Assembly (NCBI RefSeq): GCF_007896435.1 | Contig: NZ_VCBL01000001.1 | Location: 1,145,345-1,209,344 of the forward strand | From: Rummeliibacillus suwonensis | Lineage (GTDB): Bacteria > Bacillota > Bacilli > Bacillales_A > Planococcaceae | Length of the DNA stretch: 64,000 nucleotides | Reading direction: 5' to 3' | Notes under the pieces: generated by a model | Seen by the model: only the letters and a program-made list of their open reading frames with translations | The model's database searches: none | Told to the model about the DNA's origin: nothing | Made by a program: the position numbers and the translations under genes | In this document: piece after piece, positions 36,618-44,963 of the stretch | Layout: each line of letters opens with the position of its first letter | How positions within the stretch are numbered: the first letter of the stretch is position 1

Positions 36618-38231
36618 CTAATTGAGTATGTGCAATTTTAAATCTCTTCTTATTCGTAAAGCGAGCCTTAATTGAATAGTTACTTCAGGGTCTTTTAAAT
36701 CTTTTTGTAGTAATTGACTGCATTTGTCTAATCGATAAATGACTGTGTTTCGATGAACGAATAGTTTTTTGGCCGTTTCGGATATTTGGCAATGACATTC
36801 TAAATACTCATAAAGTGTTTCGATTAGGAGTTTTTGTTCATCGGATTCAAGATTGAGCAATGGTTCAAGTAGTGTCTGGTAGTAGTCGATTAAATCATTT
36901 TGCGAAATACTTTGTAATAACTCGTTAATTCCTTTTTTTCTATAAAAGTGAACGCATGTTTTGCTTTGATGATTTGAAGAAACGGCACTAAATGCTTCCT
37001 TGTATGCTCGCTGTACATCCATAAAGGATCTTGCTGGATAACTTACACCAAAATTCATATGGAAATCTAGAAAATAAGCAATATATAATGCTAATTCTTC
37101 TAAGAATTTAGTTAAAAATAATGTAGAATTATGGGATTGATCCTGTATTTCAAAGAGTAACACTAAATGATTATTAATCATAAATGGATATATAGGTAAT
37201 TGAACTTTCTTTATACTTTCTTCACAAAACTGTTGCGTTAGTTTTGATAGGGTCAAAGAATTAAACGGAGTAGTTGTGTGTTTTGAAAGTCCGACAATGC
37301 AGAAATAAGGTTTATCACTACGTAAAGATAATTCTTCAGAACAAATCTTGGCAAATGAAGGTGTTTGGATGTTGCTACCTATAAATTCTTGAAATGTTTG
37401 ATTGCGAATCGTACGCGTCTGTTGTTCCAAAGTTTGTTCTTGCATGATCGCAAATGATAGGACGTTGATAGCTTGTTTAATAAATAAATGCTTCTGAAAT
37501 TGTTCTTCCTTAATACAACCTTCGATAATCAAAAAACAGTTTTTGGTTAAATTCGTATGTACTGGGTAAAGGGTATAGGTACAATGATCTTCTAGTAATG
37601 ATATACTCCATGGTTGTTCCAGTAAGGTTGGGTAATGCCCTCCTTTTTTAATTGTTTCATGTAAGGATGGAGGAATATGTAAATTACGCTGTGACATGTG
37701 CATTGGATGAAAGAAATAATTGATTAAGCTTACCTTTTGGTCGATAATGGTGGATAATTTTTGAAGTAATTGTTGAATTCCGTGACCGCTTAAAATTAAA
37801 TCAGTAAACTGATGATGAATGGTCATTGCTTTGTTTAGTAAGGAAGCTTCATTTTGTAAAATTTTTTCTGTTATTAGAAAGTTGATTTCTCCAAGCGATA
37901 AATGTTCAGGCAATTGAATGAAAGGTAAGTTCAACTGGTCTGCGAGTTCTAGAATATCTTGTGGAATGATATGAAGAAAGCGATTTTTTTTAATGGCGAT
38001 GCCGGCGCATCCAGCTTGATGCATACTTTCTAATAAGCTATGAAAATGCTCCTCATTGTTTTTTAAGTGATAAGCGGTGGTAATAATAAGTTGGTTGGGA
38101 AGTAAGTAGTGCATAATATCGGGTGCGTCCATCATTGTGACAGATTTCACAGGATGATTTGTACCATTTTCTCCGGCAATAATTGTAATTGGTGATAATT
38201 CTTTTACATTTAATAATTGTAGTATATCCAT
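36618..38231 (-). CDS. pucR: PucR-family transcriptional regulator of purine catabolism
   Basis: A 537-residue regulator. The N-terminal PucR domain (about 1-125) starts MDILQLLNVKEL and holds VKSVTMMDAPDI. A divergent GGDEF-like middle (about 300-420) follows. The C-terminal helix-turn-helix is visible in TAKKLFVHRNTVIYRLDKC. In B. subtilis PucR senses purine-pathway intermediates and controls the puc genes. GGGGGAA lies before the ATG. The 9-bp duplication of a mobile element covers its stop without altering the protein. The stretch upstream of its start carries both purine-cluster motifs, suggesting autoregulation. Confidence 0.92.
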   Translation of the reverse strand: MDILQLLNVKELSPITIIAGENGTNHPVKSVTMMDAPDIMHYLLPNQLIITTAYHLKNNEEHFHSLLESMHQAGCAGIAIKKNRFLHIIPQDILELADQLNLPFIQLPEHLSLGEINFLITEKILQNEASLLNKAMTIHHQFTDLILSGHGIQQLLQKLSTIIDQKVSLINYFFHPMHMSQRNLHIPPSLHETIKKGGHYPTLLEQPWSISLLEDHCTYTLYPVHTNLTKNCFLIIEGCIKEEQFQKHLFIKQAINVLSFAIMQEQTLEQQTRTIRNQTFQEFIGSNIQTPSFAKICSEELSLRSDKPYFCIVGLSKHTTTPFNSLTLSKLTQQFCEESIKKVQLPIYPFMINNHLVLLFEIQDQSHNSTLFLTKFLEELALYIAYFLDFHMNFGVSYPARSFMDVQRAYKEAFSAVSSNHQSKTCVHFYRKKGINELLQSISQNDLIDYYQTLLEPLLNLESDEQKLLIETLYEYLECHCQISETAKKLFVHRNTVIYRLDKCSQLLQKDLKDPEVTIQLRLALRIRRDLKLHILN

Positions 38232-38263
38232 ACCAAATTCCCCCTTTTAATCTAATATATGAT

Positions 38264-38282
38264 ATGTTATAAAAACTAACAT
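38264..38282. promoter_or_regulatory. 19-bp dyad ATGTTA-N7-TAACAT, purine-cluster operator candidate
   Basis: The same dyad with the same seven-base spacer occurs at 49273-49291 and 62623-62641, always before purine genes. Here it lies 33 bp before the pucR start. Confidence 0.7.
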
Positions 38283-38307
38283 AATTATGTAGATAATTCA
38301 AACGTTG

Positions 38308-38325
38308 TTGGTCAATTTATCTAAA
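38308..38325 (+). promoter_or_regulatory. PucR-box-like motif
   Basis: TTGGTCAATTTATCTAAA resembles TTGGTTAATTTCACTAAA at 49199. The remembered B. subtilis PucR consensus (WWWCNTTGGTTAA) fits the core TTGGTyAA. Confidence 0.5.
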
Positions 38326-38431
38326 AGTTTACATATCTTTCTACAATTACTCCAATGAACTATGTACTTTCTTTTTTTAAAATAGAGTTGTAGCAGGAAA
38401 AGGTGGAGAAGAGCATAAGTCTTTATTCAGT

Positions 38432-38798
38432 CAGGCGTGTTGATTAGGAAAAAATAGGTGACAAATTTAGCATAATTCTATAAAAACATGTATTTTATCT
38501 CCATCTATGTAGATCTTCGCTGCGGCTTGCTCGAGTCCTCGAAAATGCATGCGCATTTCCTTCGTGCGGTGTGGATTCAGGAAGCCAATTCAATGTCCCG
38601 CGGGAAAAGCGAATAGATGAGACCCCGCAGCGAAGCGATTAAGGAACGGAGTCTAAGGGCGCCACGTCCTGTGGCAACGACTCCGTGACCAACATCCTGT
38701 TGCCCCCAGCGTTCGCCCGCAGGAAAGCGAGCAAGCCGTAGCGGAAATCAGCGAATACACTATATTTTGTGGGGAAAATTGGATAATCAACACGCTTG
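38432..38798. mobile_element. MITE copy 2 (367 bp) with 9-bp target duplication
   Basis: Terminal repeats CAGGCGTGTTGATTA and TAATCAACACGCTTG enclose the same GC-rich core as copy 1, enlarged by two extra blocks (about 38534-38595 and 38639-38709) that also occur in the inverted repeat at 27.5 kb. Flanks 38423-38431 and 38799-38807 are both TTATTCAGT, a perfect 9-bp duplication. Non-coding. Confidence 0.9.
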
Positions 38799-38999
38799 TT
38801 ATTCAGTAGAAAAATTTGGAGCGAAACAGATATATCTGAATGTTAATTTTATATTGATAAAAAATGTTCGTATTTTTTATCTGAATTTGACATTATGAAA
38901 ACTTAGTCATAAAAAAATGGCTATTCATTAGTTCGAGATTTAGAAATCAGCTGTTAAAAGACGTGTCTTATAAATTAGCCTATGAAGGAGTGGAATGAT

Positions 39000-40256
39000 A
39001 TGAATTACCATCAATTACAAACACCTAACCGTACAATTATGACCCCTGGTCCAGTGGAAGTAGATCCTAGAGTTCTGCAAGCAATGTCAGCACCAATTCT
39101 AGGACAATTTGATCCAGCCTTTACAGAGATTATGAATGAAGTAATGGAAATGTTACGTCTGGTATTCCAAACTAATAATAAATGGGCATTTCCTATAGAT
39201 GGCACTTCACGAGCTGGGACAGAAGCATTGTTATGTAGTGTGATAGAACCTGGAGATCGAGTTCTTGTACCAATTTTTGGACGCTTTGGTCATTTGCTTG
39301 TTGAAATCTGTGAACGATGTGGCGCCGATGTTTATACGATGGAAACGACTTGGGGGACAGTATTTGAAGAAAAAGATATTATTGAAAAGATAAACCAAAT
39401 TCAACCTAAAATTGTGGCGATCGTTCATGGTGAAACGAGTACTGGATGTATGCAGCCTTTAATAGAAATTGGTAAAATGTGTCGACAACAAAACCGGTTA
39501 TTGATCGTTGATGCAGTGGCTTCTTTAGGGGGCGTTAACATTCCAGTTGATGACTGGAACATTGATGGGATTATCGCTGGCACACAAAAGTGTTTATCTA
39601 TTCCTCCAGGTATGTCATTGATCACATACAATGAAAGAATAGAAGAAATTATTCAACACAGAAAAAAGGTGGAATATGGAATTGCGACTGATGAAGATTG
39701 TAAGCAAAATGATTCTAAGACAATTCAGAGTAACTATTTAGACTTGGCAATGCTTCAAGATTATTGGAGTCCACGTCGATTAAATCATCATACTGAAGCT
39801 ACCTCTATGATTTATGCATTACGAGAAGGGTTACGGCTGGTTTTAGAAGAAGGAATATATGAGCGATTCGGACGACATCAATATCATGAAAAAGCATTAA
39901 TTGAAGGAATTAAAGGTATGGGTCTAGAACTTTATGGGGATTTAACATGTAAACTTCCTACAGTAACTTGTGTAACGATTCCTGAAGGGATAGATGGAGA
40001 GTCGGTTCGTCATTTTATGTTAGAACAATTTGGTGTGGAAATTGCATCATCATTTGGACCACTTAAAGGAAAAATATGGAGAATAGGAACGATGGGTTTT
40101 AGTTGTCGTAAAGAAAATGTTATAAAAGTACTACAGGCACTTGAAGCAGCATTAATTCGTCATGGATACGAACCAAATCGTGGGCAAGCGGTAGAAGCAT
40201 CACTTGATTTTTATGAGGCCCCCAGATATTCAAAGAAATCAGGTGTTGTGCAATGA
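39000..40256 (+). CDS. pucG: PucG, (S)-ureidoglycine-glyoxylate aminotransferase
   Basis: A 418-residue class V pyridoxal-phosphate aminotransferase. It begins with MTPGPVEVDPRVLQAMS, typical of alanine/serine-glyoxylate aminotransferases, and binds the cofactor at Lys197 in GTQKCLSIPPG; VDAVASLGG holds the conserved Asp171. The purine-specific version moves an amino group between ureidoglycine and glyoxylate after allantoate breakdown, making glycine and oxalurate. ATG 39000 is chosen because GAAGGAG lies nine bases upstream; an ATG six codons earlier overlaps that site. It is a single gene, followed by 500 bp of repeat-rich DNA. Confidence 0.93.
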   Translation: MNYHQLQTPNRTIMTPGPVEVDPRVLQAMSAPILGQFDPAFTEIMNEVMEMLRLVFQTNNKWAFPIDGTSRAGTEALLCSVIEPGDRVLVPIFGRFGHLLVEICERCGADVYTMETTWGTVFEEKDIIEKINQIQPKIVAIVHGETSTGCMQPLIEIGKMCRQQNRLLIVDAVASLGGVNIPVDDWNIDGIIAGTQKCLSIPPGMSLITYNERIEEIIQHRKKVEYGIATDEDCKQNDSKTIQSNYLDLAMLQDYWSPRRLNHHTEATSMIYALREGLRLVLEEGIYERFGRHQYHEKALIEGIKGMGLELYGDLTCKLPTVTCVTIPEGIDGESVRHFMLEQFGVEIASSFGPLKGKIWRIGTMGFSCRKENVIKVLQALEAALIRHGYEPNRGQAVEASLDFYEAPRYSKKSGVVQ

Positions 40257-40350
40257 TTATACTATGAAGGAGCACATGTAATAATTTTTTGTTTAACTAT
40301 ATATTGACAGATAATTTTGAATTTTGCTAATATAAGGAAAACTTAATCTT

Positions 40351-40510
40351 CCATTAACAGACAGTAAGCCAACACTTCTAGACTAAAGTAAAACACTAGA
40401 AGATAAGTTGTGGAACAACTGCTACACGTGCCTAATATTGGTTCTGACCAATAGGGTGTGTCGATCAATCTGATGTTGCCACGGGGTATGACAAATCTAA
40501 CGTAAGTTTC
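40351..40510. repeat. Dispersed structured repeat, divergent copy at 40.4 kb
   Basis: It starts ATTAACAGACAGTAAGCC like the other copies, has a CTTCTAG/CTAGAAG stem and GTTGTGGAACAACTG in place of GTGGGATAACTG. The second module is not clear. The rest of this 500-bp gap holds a leader hairpin and nothing else I can name. Confidence 0.5.
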
Positions 40511-40661
40511 ATTTTCTTCATAGTCATGCAGGAAACCCACACTATGTTAAATCTTACTTTATCTTGATTCAGCGGGAAACAAACACTCGCTGAATCAAGA
40601 ATAAAGCCGGATGGCACAGATTCTAAAAATCCATACACAATTCCGCTGGAGCATAATTGAT

Positions 40662-40727
40662 AAGGCTACTGAAAAACTTGCTGTTTATCATGCCTTTGGA
40701 GATAAAATCGCTTTTTTCAGTGGCCTT
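40662..40727 (+). promoter_or_regulatory. Leader hairpin before pucA
   Basis: AAGGCTACTGAAAAA pairs with TTTTTTCAGTGGCCTT (15 bp) over a 35-base loop, ending 30 bases before the pucA GTG. No T run follows, and it resembles no riboswitch I know. It may control entry into the large Moco operon. Confidence 0.5.
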
Positions 40728-40756
40728 CTAATTGATAGGAGAGGAGTGATTGGTTA

Positions 40757-41806
40757 GTGTCTAGATTGCATGAATTTCAAGATCTTTTTTCCCAAATACA
40801 AATCGCCTGGGAAAAAAATGAACAAACCGTCTTAGTAATCTTAACTGATGTAAAAGGATCGGCTTATCGTTTACCAGGTACAAAAATGTTGATGACATCG
40901 GGTGGTACTATGGTAGGTACAATTAGTGGAGGCTGTTTAGAAACAGATCTCTATGAACGGGCAACAAAAGTATTTGAAAATAATAAACCAATAACTTTAA
41001 AGTATGATTTAAGTGATACTGAAGTTTGGAGTTTAGGTATTGGTTGCAAAGGAGATCTAGATCTTTTATTTCTCCCCATCCTTCCTTTTCATGAAATTTG
41101 GAAGAAAGTCGATAATTTACTTGTTCTAGAAAAATCATTTGCTTTGATCATAAATATAGACAGTGGTGAAACTGAGATATTAGAAGAAAAGTGCGACAAG
41201 TTACTAAAAGATACAAATATTCCAATAGAAATCATTGAATATGCAGAGAATGTATTTACTAAGCAAACACGAGCAGAAATCATCAACCTTCAAAATAAAC
41301 GTTATTATATTGATATTGTAAAAACAAGCGAGAGATTAATTGTTGCTGGAGCGGGAAAAGATGCTATCCCTGTAGTAGATTTAGGAAATAAAGCTGGATT
41401 CTCCGTCACTGTTTTAGATACACGTTCCAATTTAAATAATGTTCAAAATTTCCCACATGCAAAACATATTACCACGCCTATAGAAAGTTTAACAGCATCA
41501 CAATTAGATAATTCTTGGTGGCTTATTATGAATCATCATATGGAAAAAGATGAGGCAAGTTTAAAATATGCGATTGAAAGTCATCCTCTTTATATTGGTG
41601 TTCTAGGGCCGATTTATCGAACAAATGAAATGCTCAATCACATTGGTTATCATCTGGATAGTGCTCCAATCCATTCGCCTGTCGGACTAGATATTGGTGC
41701 AGAATCTATGGAAGAAGTAGCAATTAGTATTATTTCTGAGTTAATGAGTTTAAGAGTTGGTCGTACCCCACAATATCTTCATGGAAAAGGAAAAATTCAT
41801 GTATAA
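40757..41806 (+). CDS. pucA: XdhC/CoxI-type xanthine dehydrogenase maturation factor (PucA)
   Basis: A 349-residue chaperone that binds and matures (sulfurates) the molybdenum cofactor and inserts it into xanthine dehydrogenase. The N-terminal XdhC_CoxI domain shows VTDVKGSAYR-like sequence (TDVKGSAYRLPG), GTISGGCLE and a GIGCKGDLDLLF cysteine segment. The C-terminal Rossmann-like half has VAGAGKDAIPVVDL. GTG at 40757 follows GGAGAGGAGTG. Its end overlaps the next start by eight bases. In B. subtilis pucA heads the pucABCDE genes. Here it opens a run of cofactor-synthesis genes instead. Confidence 0.9.
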   Translation: MSRLHEFQDLFSQIQIAWEKNEQTVLVILTDVKGSAYRLPGTKMLMTSGGTMVGTISGGCLETDLYERATKVFENNKPITLKYDLSDTEVWSLGIGCKGDLDLLFLPILPFHEIWKKVDNLLVLEKSFALIINIDSGETEILEEKCDKLLKDTNIPIEIIEYAENVFTKQTRAEIINLQNKRYYIDIVKTSERLIVAGAGKDAIPVVDLGNKAGFSVTVLDTRSNLNNVQNFPHAKHITTPIESLTASQLDNSWWLIMNHHMEKDEASLKYAIESHPLYIGVLGPIYRTNEMLNHIGYHLDSAPIHSPVGLDIGAESMEEVAISIISELMSLRVGRTPQYLHGKGKIHV

Positions 41807-42419
41807 AATTGGCGCAATTATTTTAGCGGCAGGGCAATCAAAGCGAATGGGAAAACCAAAACTATTCCTTCCTTATCAAGGTATTCCAATAATCCATTAC
41901 CCTGTTAAAATGGCCGTACAAAATCATCTCACACCTATCGTGGTTGTGGGTGGAAAGAATTATGATCAACTCAAGAAAGAATTAGAAATTTATCATCAGA
42001 AGATTTCAATTATCTATAATGAACGATATGAAATAGGTATGTCAACCTCCTTAATCGTAGGAGTAAATTCATTGAATGGTGAACTAGATGCAGTCCTCAT
42101 ATTTCTAGGAGATCAGCCTCTTGTAGCAGATGAAGTTATTAAAAATCTGATTAATACCTATCAAAAGAATAAGAAAAATGGTGTGTACATTGTTCGGCCT
42201 CGCTACAAACAAAGTCCAGGTCATCCGATATTATTTGATAAAAGTTTGTTAAAACAGTTTCAGCATATAAAAGGTGATGAGGGTGGTAAAAGTATTATTA
42301 AAACAAACGAAGAACATTTACGATATGTGGACTTTAAGCAATCAGATTGGAATTTAGATATTGATACGAAAGAAGACTATGATCAGTTAATCAACAACAT
42401 ATTAAATAAAGGGGTGTGA
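41799..42419 (+). CDS. pucB: MocA-like molybdopterin cytidylyltransferase (PucB)
   Basis: A 206-residue nucleotidyltransferase. It has the NTP-binding GAIILAAGQSKRMGKPKL at the N-terminus, the GDQPL metal-site motif near residue 107 and GHPILF further on, as in MocA and PucB. It probably adds CMP to molybdenum cofactor for xanthine dehydrogenase. ATG 41799, inside the end of pucA and after AAAAGGAAAA, is preferred; ATG 41781 would add six residues. It is six bases from moaA, so the maturation and synthesis genes are one operon. Confidence 0.9.
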   Translation: MYKIGAIILAAGQSKRMGKPKLFLPYQGIPIIHYPVKMAVQNHLTPIVVVGGKNYDQLKKELEIYHQKISIIYNERYEIGMSTSLIVGVNSLNGELDAVLIFLGDQPLVADEVIKNLINTYQKNKKNGVYIVRPRYKQSPGHPILFDKSLLKQFQHIKGDEGGKSIIKTNEEHLRYVDFKQSDWNLDIDTKEDYDQLINNILNKGV

Positions 42420-42425
42420 ATAGAA

Positions 42426-43439
42426 ATGCAAATAAGAGATGCTTTCGATAGACCACTCCGAGATCTTAGAATTTCAGTGATGGATCAATGTAATTTACGT
42501 TGTATATATTGCATGCCAAAAGAGGTTTTTGGTGCAAATTTTCCTTTTTTACCACCTGATAAACTGTTAACCTTTAATGAAATCGAAAGGCTTGTTAAAA
42601 TTTTCGCATCTATAGGTATTGAGAAGATTCGCTTAACAGGTGGTGAGCCTTTATTAAGAAAGGATATAACTAGTTTAATAAAGAAGATTGCAAAGATAGA
42701 AGGAATTCGTGATATTTCGCTTACAACGAATGGAATTTTACTAGGACATTATGCAGAACAGTTGAAGAATGCTGGTTTAAAGCGAGTTAATGTCAGTTTA
42801 GACAGTTTAAATCAAGCATACTATGGAAAAATGAATGGGAAAAATTTTCCAGTGAAGCGAGTACTACATTCTATTGAACAAGCCGCACAGGTTGGTTTGC
42901 AAATAAAAATTAATATGGTGGTTCAGAAAGGAGTGAATGAGGAAGATATCGCGTCACTAGCGAAATATTGTTTTGAAAAGCACTATATATTAAGATTTAT
43001 TGAATTTATGGATGTAGGAAATACAAATGGATGGAAGATGGATCAAGTGTTGCCGAGTCGAGAAATTTTAAACACTTTACGCAATATCATGCCATTAGAA
43101 CCAGTTAATCCAAATTACAGTGGGGAAGTAGCCAAACGCTATCGGTATGTAGGTACGGATAAAGAAATTGGTTTTATTTCTTCTATAACGGAAGCATTTT
43201 GTTCTACGTGTAATCGTGCAAGGCTCTCTGCAGATGGGAAATTATTTACTTGCTTATTTGCTACAAAAGGTACTGATTTGAAAAAAAGGCTTAGAAATCA
43301 AAAAAAATCTGACGAAGATATTAAAGCGTTTCTGAATAATATTTGGAATAATCGAAGTGATCGCTATTCGGAACAAAGAAGAGAATTAAGAAAACAACCA
43401 ACAAGAAATAAAATTGAAATGTCTTATATTGGCGGATAA
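42426..43439 (+). CDS. moaA: GTP 3',8-cyclase MoaA
   Basis: A 337-residue radical SAM enzyme that starts molybdenum-cofactor synthesis by converting GTP, with MoaC, to cyclic pyranopterin. The N-terminal cluster ligands are Cys22, Cys26 and Cys29 in DQCNLRCIYC. The second cluster uses Cys259, Cys262 and Cys276 in CSTCNRARL and the following FTC. The essential C-terminal double glycine is present (YIGG). LTGGEPLL and the SAM-contacting strands are intact. Its partner MoaC is encoded about 5.7 kb away on the other strand. Confidence 0.96.
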   Translation: MQIRDAFDRPLRDLRISVMDQCNLRCIYCMPKEVFGANFPFLPPDKLLTFNEIERLVKIFASIGIEKIRLTGGEPLLRKDITSLIKKIAKIEGIRDISLTTNGILLGHYAEQLKNAGLKRVNVSLDSLNQAYYGKMNGKNFPVKRVLHSIEQAAQVGLQIKINMVVQKGVNEEDIASLAKYCFEKHYILRFIEFMDVGNTNGWKMDQVLPSREILNTLRNIMPLEPVNPNYSGEVAKRYRYVGTDKEIGFISSITEAFCSTCNRARLSADGKLFTCLFATKGTDLKKRLRNQKKSDEDIKAFLNNIWNNRSDRYSEQRRELRKQPTRNKIEMSYIGG

Positions 43440-43484
43440 TTCTAAATAATCTAATAACTAATCAAACTGAAAAGGATGTATTAT

Positions 43485-44285
43485 ATGAAGAAAAAGCTTC
43501 TACTCTTTGTAAGCATCATTTTTTTGTTGATGATGGTTGGATGTGGAAATTCAAATACAAAATCAAATTTGAGCACAAATTCAGCTAAGACAAAGGAACC
43601 AATAGAATTGACCATTTCAGCTGCGGCAAGCTTACAAGATGTACTAGAAGATTTAACAAATAAATTCAATGAGGAATATCCACAAATTAAGATTAAATAT
43701 AACTTTGGTGCTTCGGGTTCTTTAGCAAAACAAATTACGCAAGGAGCTCCAGTAGATATGTTTTTATCTGCATCTGTTGAAAATTATAAAGAGTTAGAAG
43801 ACAAAAACTTAATCTCCAAAGGTGCAAATTTAGTAAGCAACAAACTTGTTTTAATTACTTCAAGTAATTCAGATCTTCCTATAAAGAATTTTAGCGATTT
43901 AAAGAAGCAGGAAATAGAGAAGATTTCAATTGGTACACCTACAGTTGTCCCAGCAGGAACTTATGCAACACAGGCACTTGAATACGATCAAGTATGGGAT
44001 GATGTTAAAAAGAAAATTGTGTATGCAAAGGATGTTAGACAAGTACTAACATATGTAGAAACTGGAAATGTTCAAGCGGGAATTGTATACAAAACAGACG
44101 CTCTTATTTCAGATAAAGTGAAAATTGTTGCAACAGCTGATACTCAAAGTCATGATAAGATTATTTACCCAGTTGGAATTATAGAAAATACAAACTATCC
44201 AGCTGAAACGGCACTATTTTTTAATTACTTACAAAGTGATGCAGCGAAAAAACTTTGGATAAAGTATGGTTTTGCTAAAGAATAG
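43485..44285 (+). CDS. modA: Molybdate-binding lipoprotein ModA
   Basis: A 266-residue periplasmic-type binding protein anchored as a lipoprotein (lipobox MVGC near residue 19). The mature part opens with LTISAAASLQDVLEDL, and has FGASGSLAKQI and GAPVDMFLSAS, all hallmarks of ModA, and ends in the YFNYLQSDAAKK-type helix. It captures molybdate outside the cell for ModB. ATG 43485 follows AAAGGA. It is nine bases from modB. Molybdate uptake thus feeds the cofactor genes around it. Confidence 0.93.
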   Translation: MKKKLLLFVSIIFLLMMVGCGNSNTKSNLSTNSAKTKEPIELTISAAASLQDVLEDLTNKFNEEYPQIKIKYNFGASGSLAKQITQGAPVDMFLSASVENYKELEDKNLISKGANLVSNKLVLITSSNSDLPIKNFSDLKKQEIEKISIGTPTVVPAGTYATQALEYDQVWDDVKKKIVYAKDVRQVLTYVETGNVQAGIVYKTDALISDKVKIVATADTQSHDKIIYPVGIIENTNYPAETALFFNYLQSDAAKKLWIKYGFAKE

Positions 44286-44294
44286 AGGAACATT

Positions 44295-44951
44295 ATGTGG
44301 AAAGAGTATTGGGAACCGATTCAATTATCCATCACGGTTACGATTGCAGCTAGTATTGTTGTTATTATAGCTGGCACATTTTTAGGATATATTTTTGCTA
44401 GAAGAGTATTTAAACTGAAACTTATTCTTGAAACAGTTTTTATGCTGCCATTAGTATTGCCACCTTCTGTCATTGGTTTTTTGTTAATCATTATTTTTGG
44501 TAATCAGAGTTTTATAGGCATTTTTATCAAAAATTTATTTGGGCACTCAATCATCTTTACTTGGTATGCTGCTGTGATTTCGGCAGCAGTTGTTGCATTT
44601 CCTTTAATGTTTCAATCGGCAAAAGCTGGCTTTCTTCATGTGCATCGAAGAATGGAAGAAGCTGCTGTTGATTTGGGAGCAAAACCAAATCAAGTTTTTT
44701 TTCGTATTTCGATCCCACTTGCCAAGAAAGCTATAATTGCAGGATGTATCTTAAGTGGAGCAAGAGCATTAGGCGAGTTTGGGGCGACATTAATGTTCGC
44801 TGGAAATATCCCTGGAGTCACGCAGACAGTTCCAACGGCAATTTATATGGCCATTGACATGGGGAATATGATGCTTGCTTGGACATGGGTGATTACCATT
44901 GTGATTTTATCATTTCTTTTACTGTTTTTTGTTCGTTCAAAAGATGTTTGA
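44295..44951 (+). CDS. modB: Molybdate ABC transporter permease ModB
   Basis: A 218-residue membrane protein with five predicted transmembrane helices. The cytoplasmic EAA loop that docks the ATPase reads EEAAVDLGAKPNQVFFRISIPL, and LPLVLPPSVIGFLL and ARALGEFGATLM are typical of ModB. GAGGA precedes the ATG. The expected ATPase gene modC does not follow. The next gene is moeB, with AAAGGAG and a 12-bp gap. The ATPase must come from elsewhere or be shared. Confidence 0.93.
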   Translation: MWKEYWEPIQLSITVTIAASIVVIIAGTFLGYIFARRVFKLKLILETVFMLPLVLPPSVIGFLLIIIFGNQSFIGIFIKNLFGHSIIFTWYAAVISAAVVAFPLMFQSAKAGFLHVHRRMEEAAVDLGAKPNQVFFRISIPLAKKAIIAGCILSGARALGEFGATLMFAGNIPGVTQTVPTAIYMAIDMGNMMLAWTWVITIVILSFLLLFFVRSKDV

Positions 44952-44963
44952 AAGGAGCGTTTG

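Larger units (their letters stand above)
38264..38431 (+). pseudogene. Decayed duplicate of the pucF promoter and first codons
   Basis: From the dyad onward this stretch runs parallel to 62623-62800. Shared blocks include GTTATA-AAACTAACATAA, TTATCTAAA or ATTATCTAAA, TTTCTACA, C-CTAATGAACT, TTCTTTTTTTAAAATA and AAG-CTTTATTCA. In the other copy this last part is already inside the allantoate amidohydrolase gene. The similarity resumes for about 25 bp after the mobile element (38799-38823) and then ends. It reads as a truncated gene copy. Confidence 0.65.

Noticed and set aside
40257-40756. Purine or molybdenum-cofactor riboswitch before pucA
   Set aside because: I could not find the conserved three-way junction sequence of purine riboswitches or a Moco-type core; only a simple hairpin is visible.
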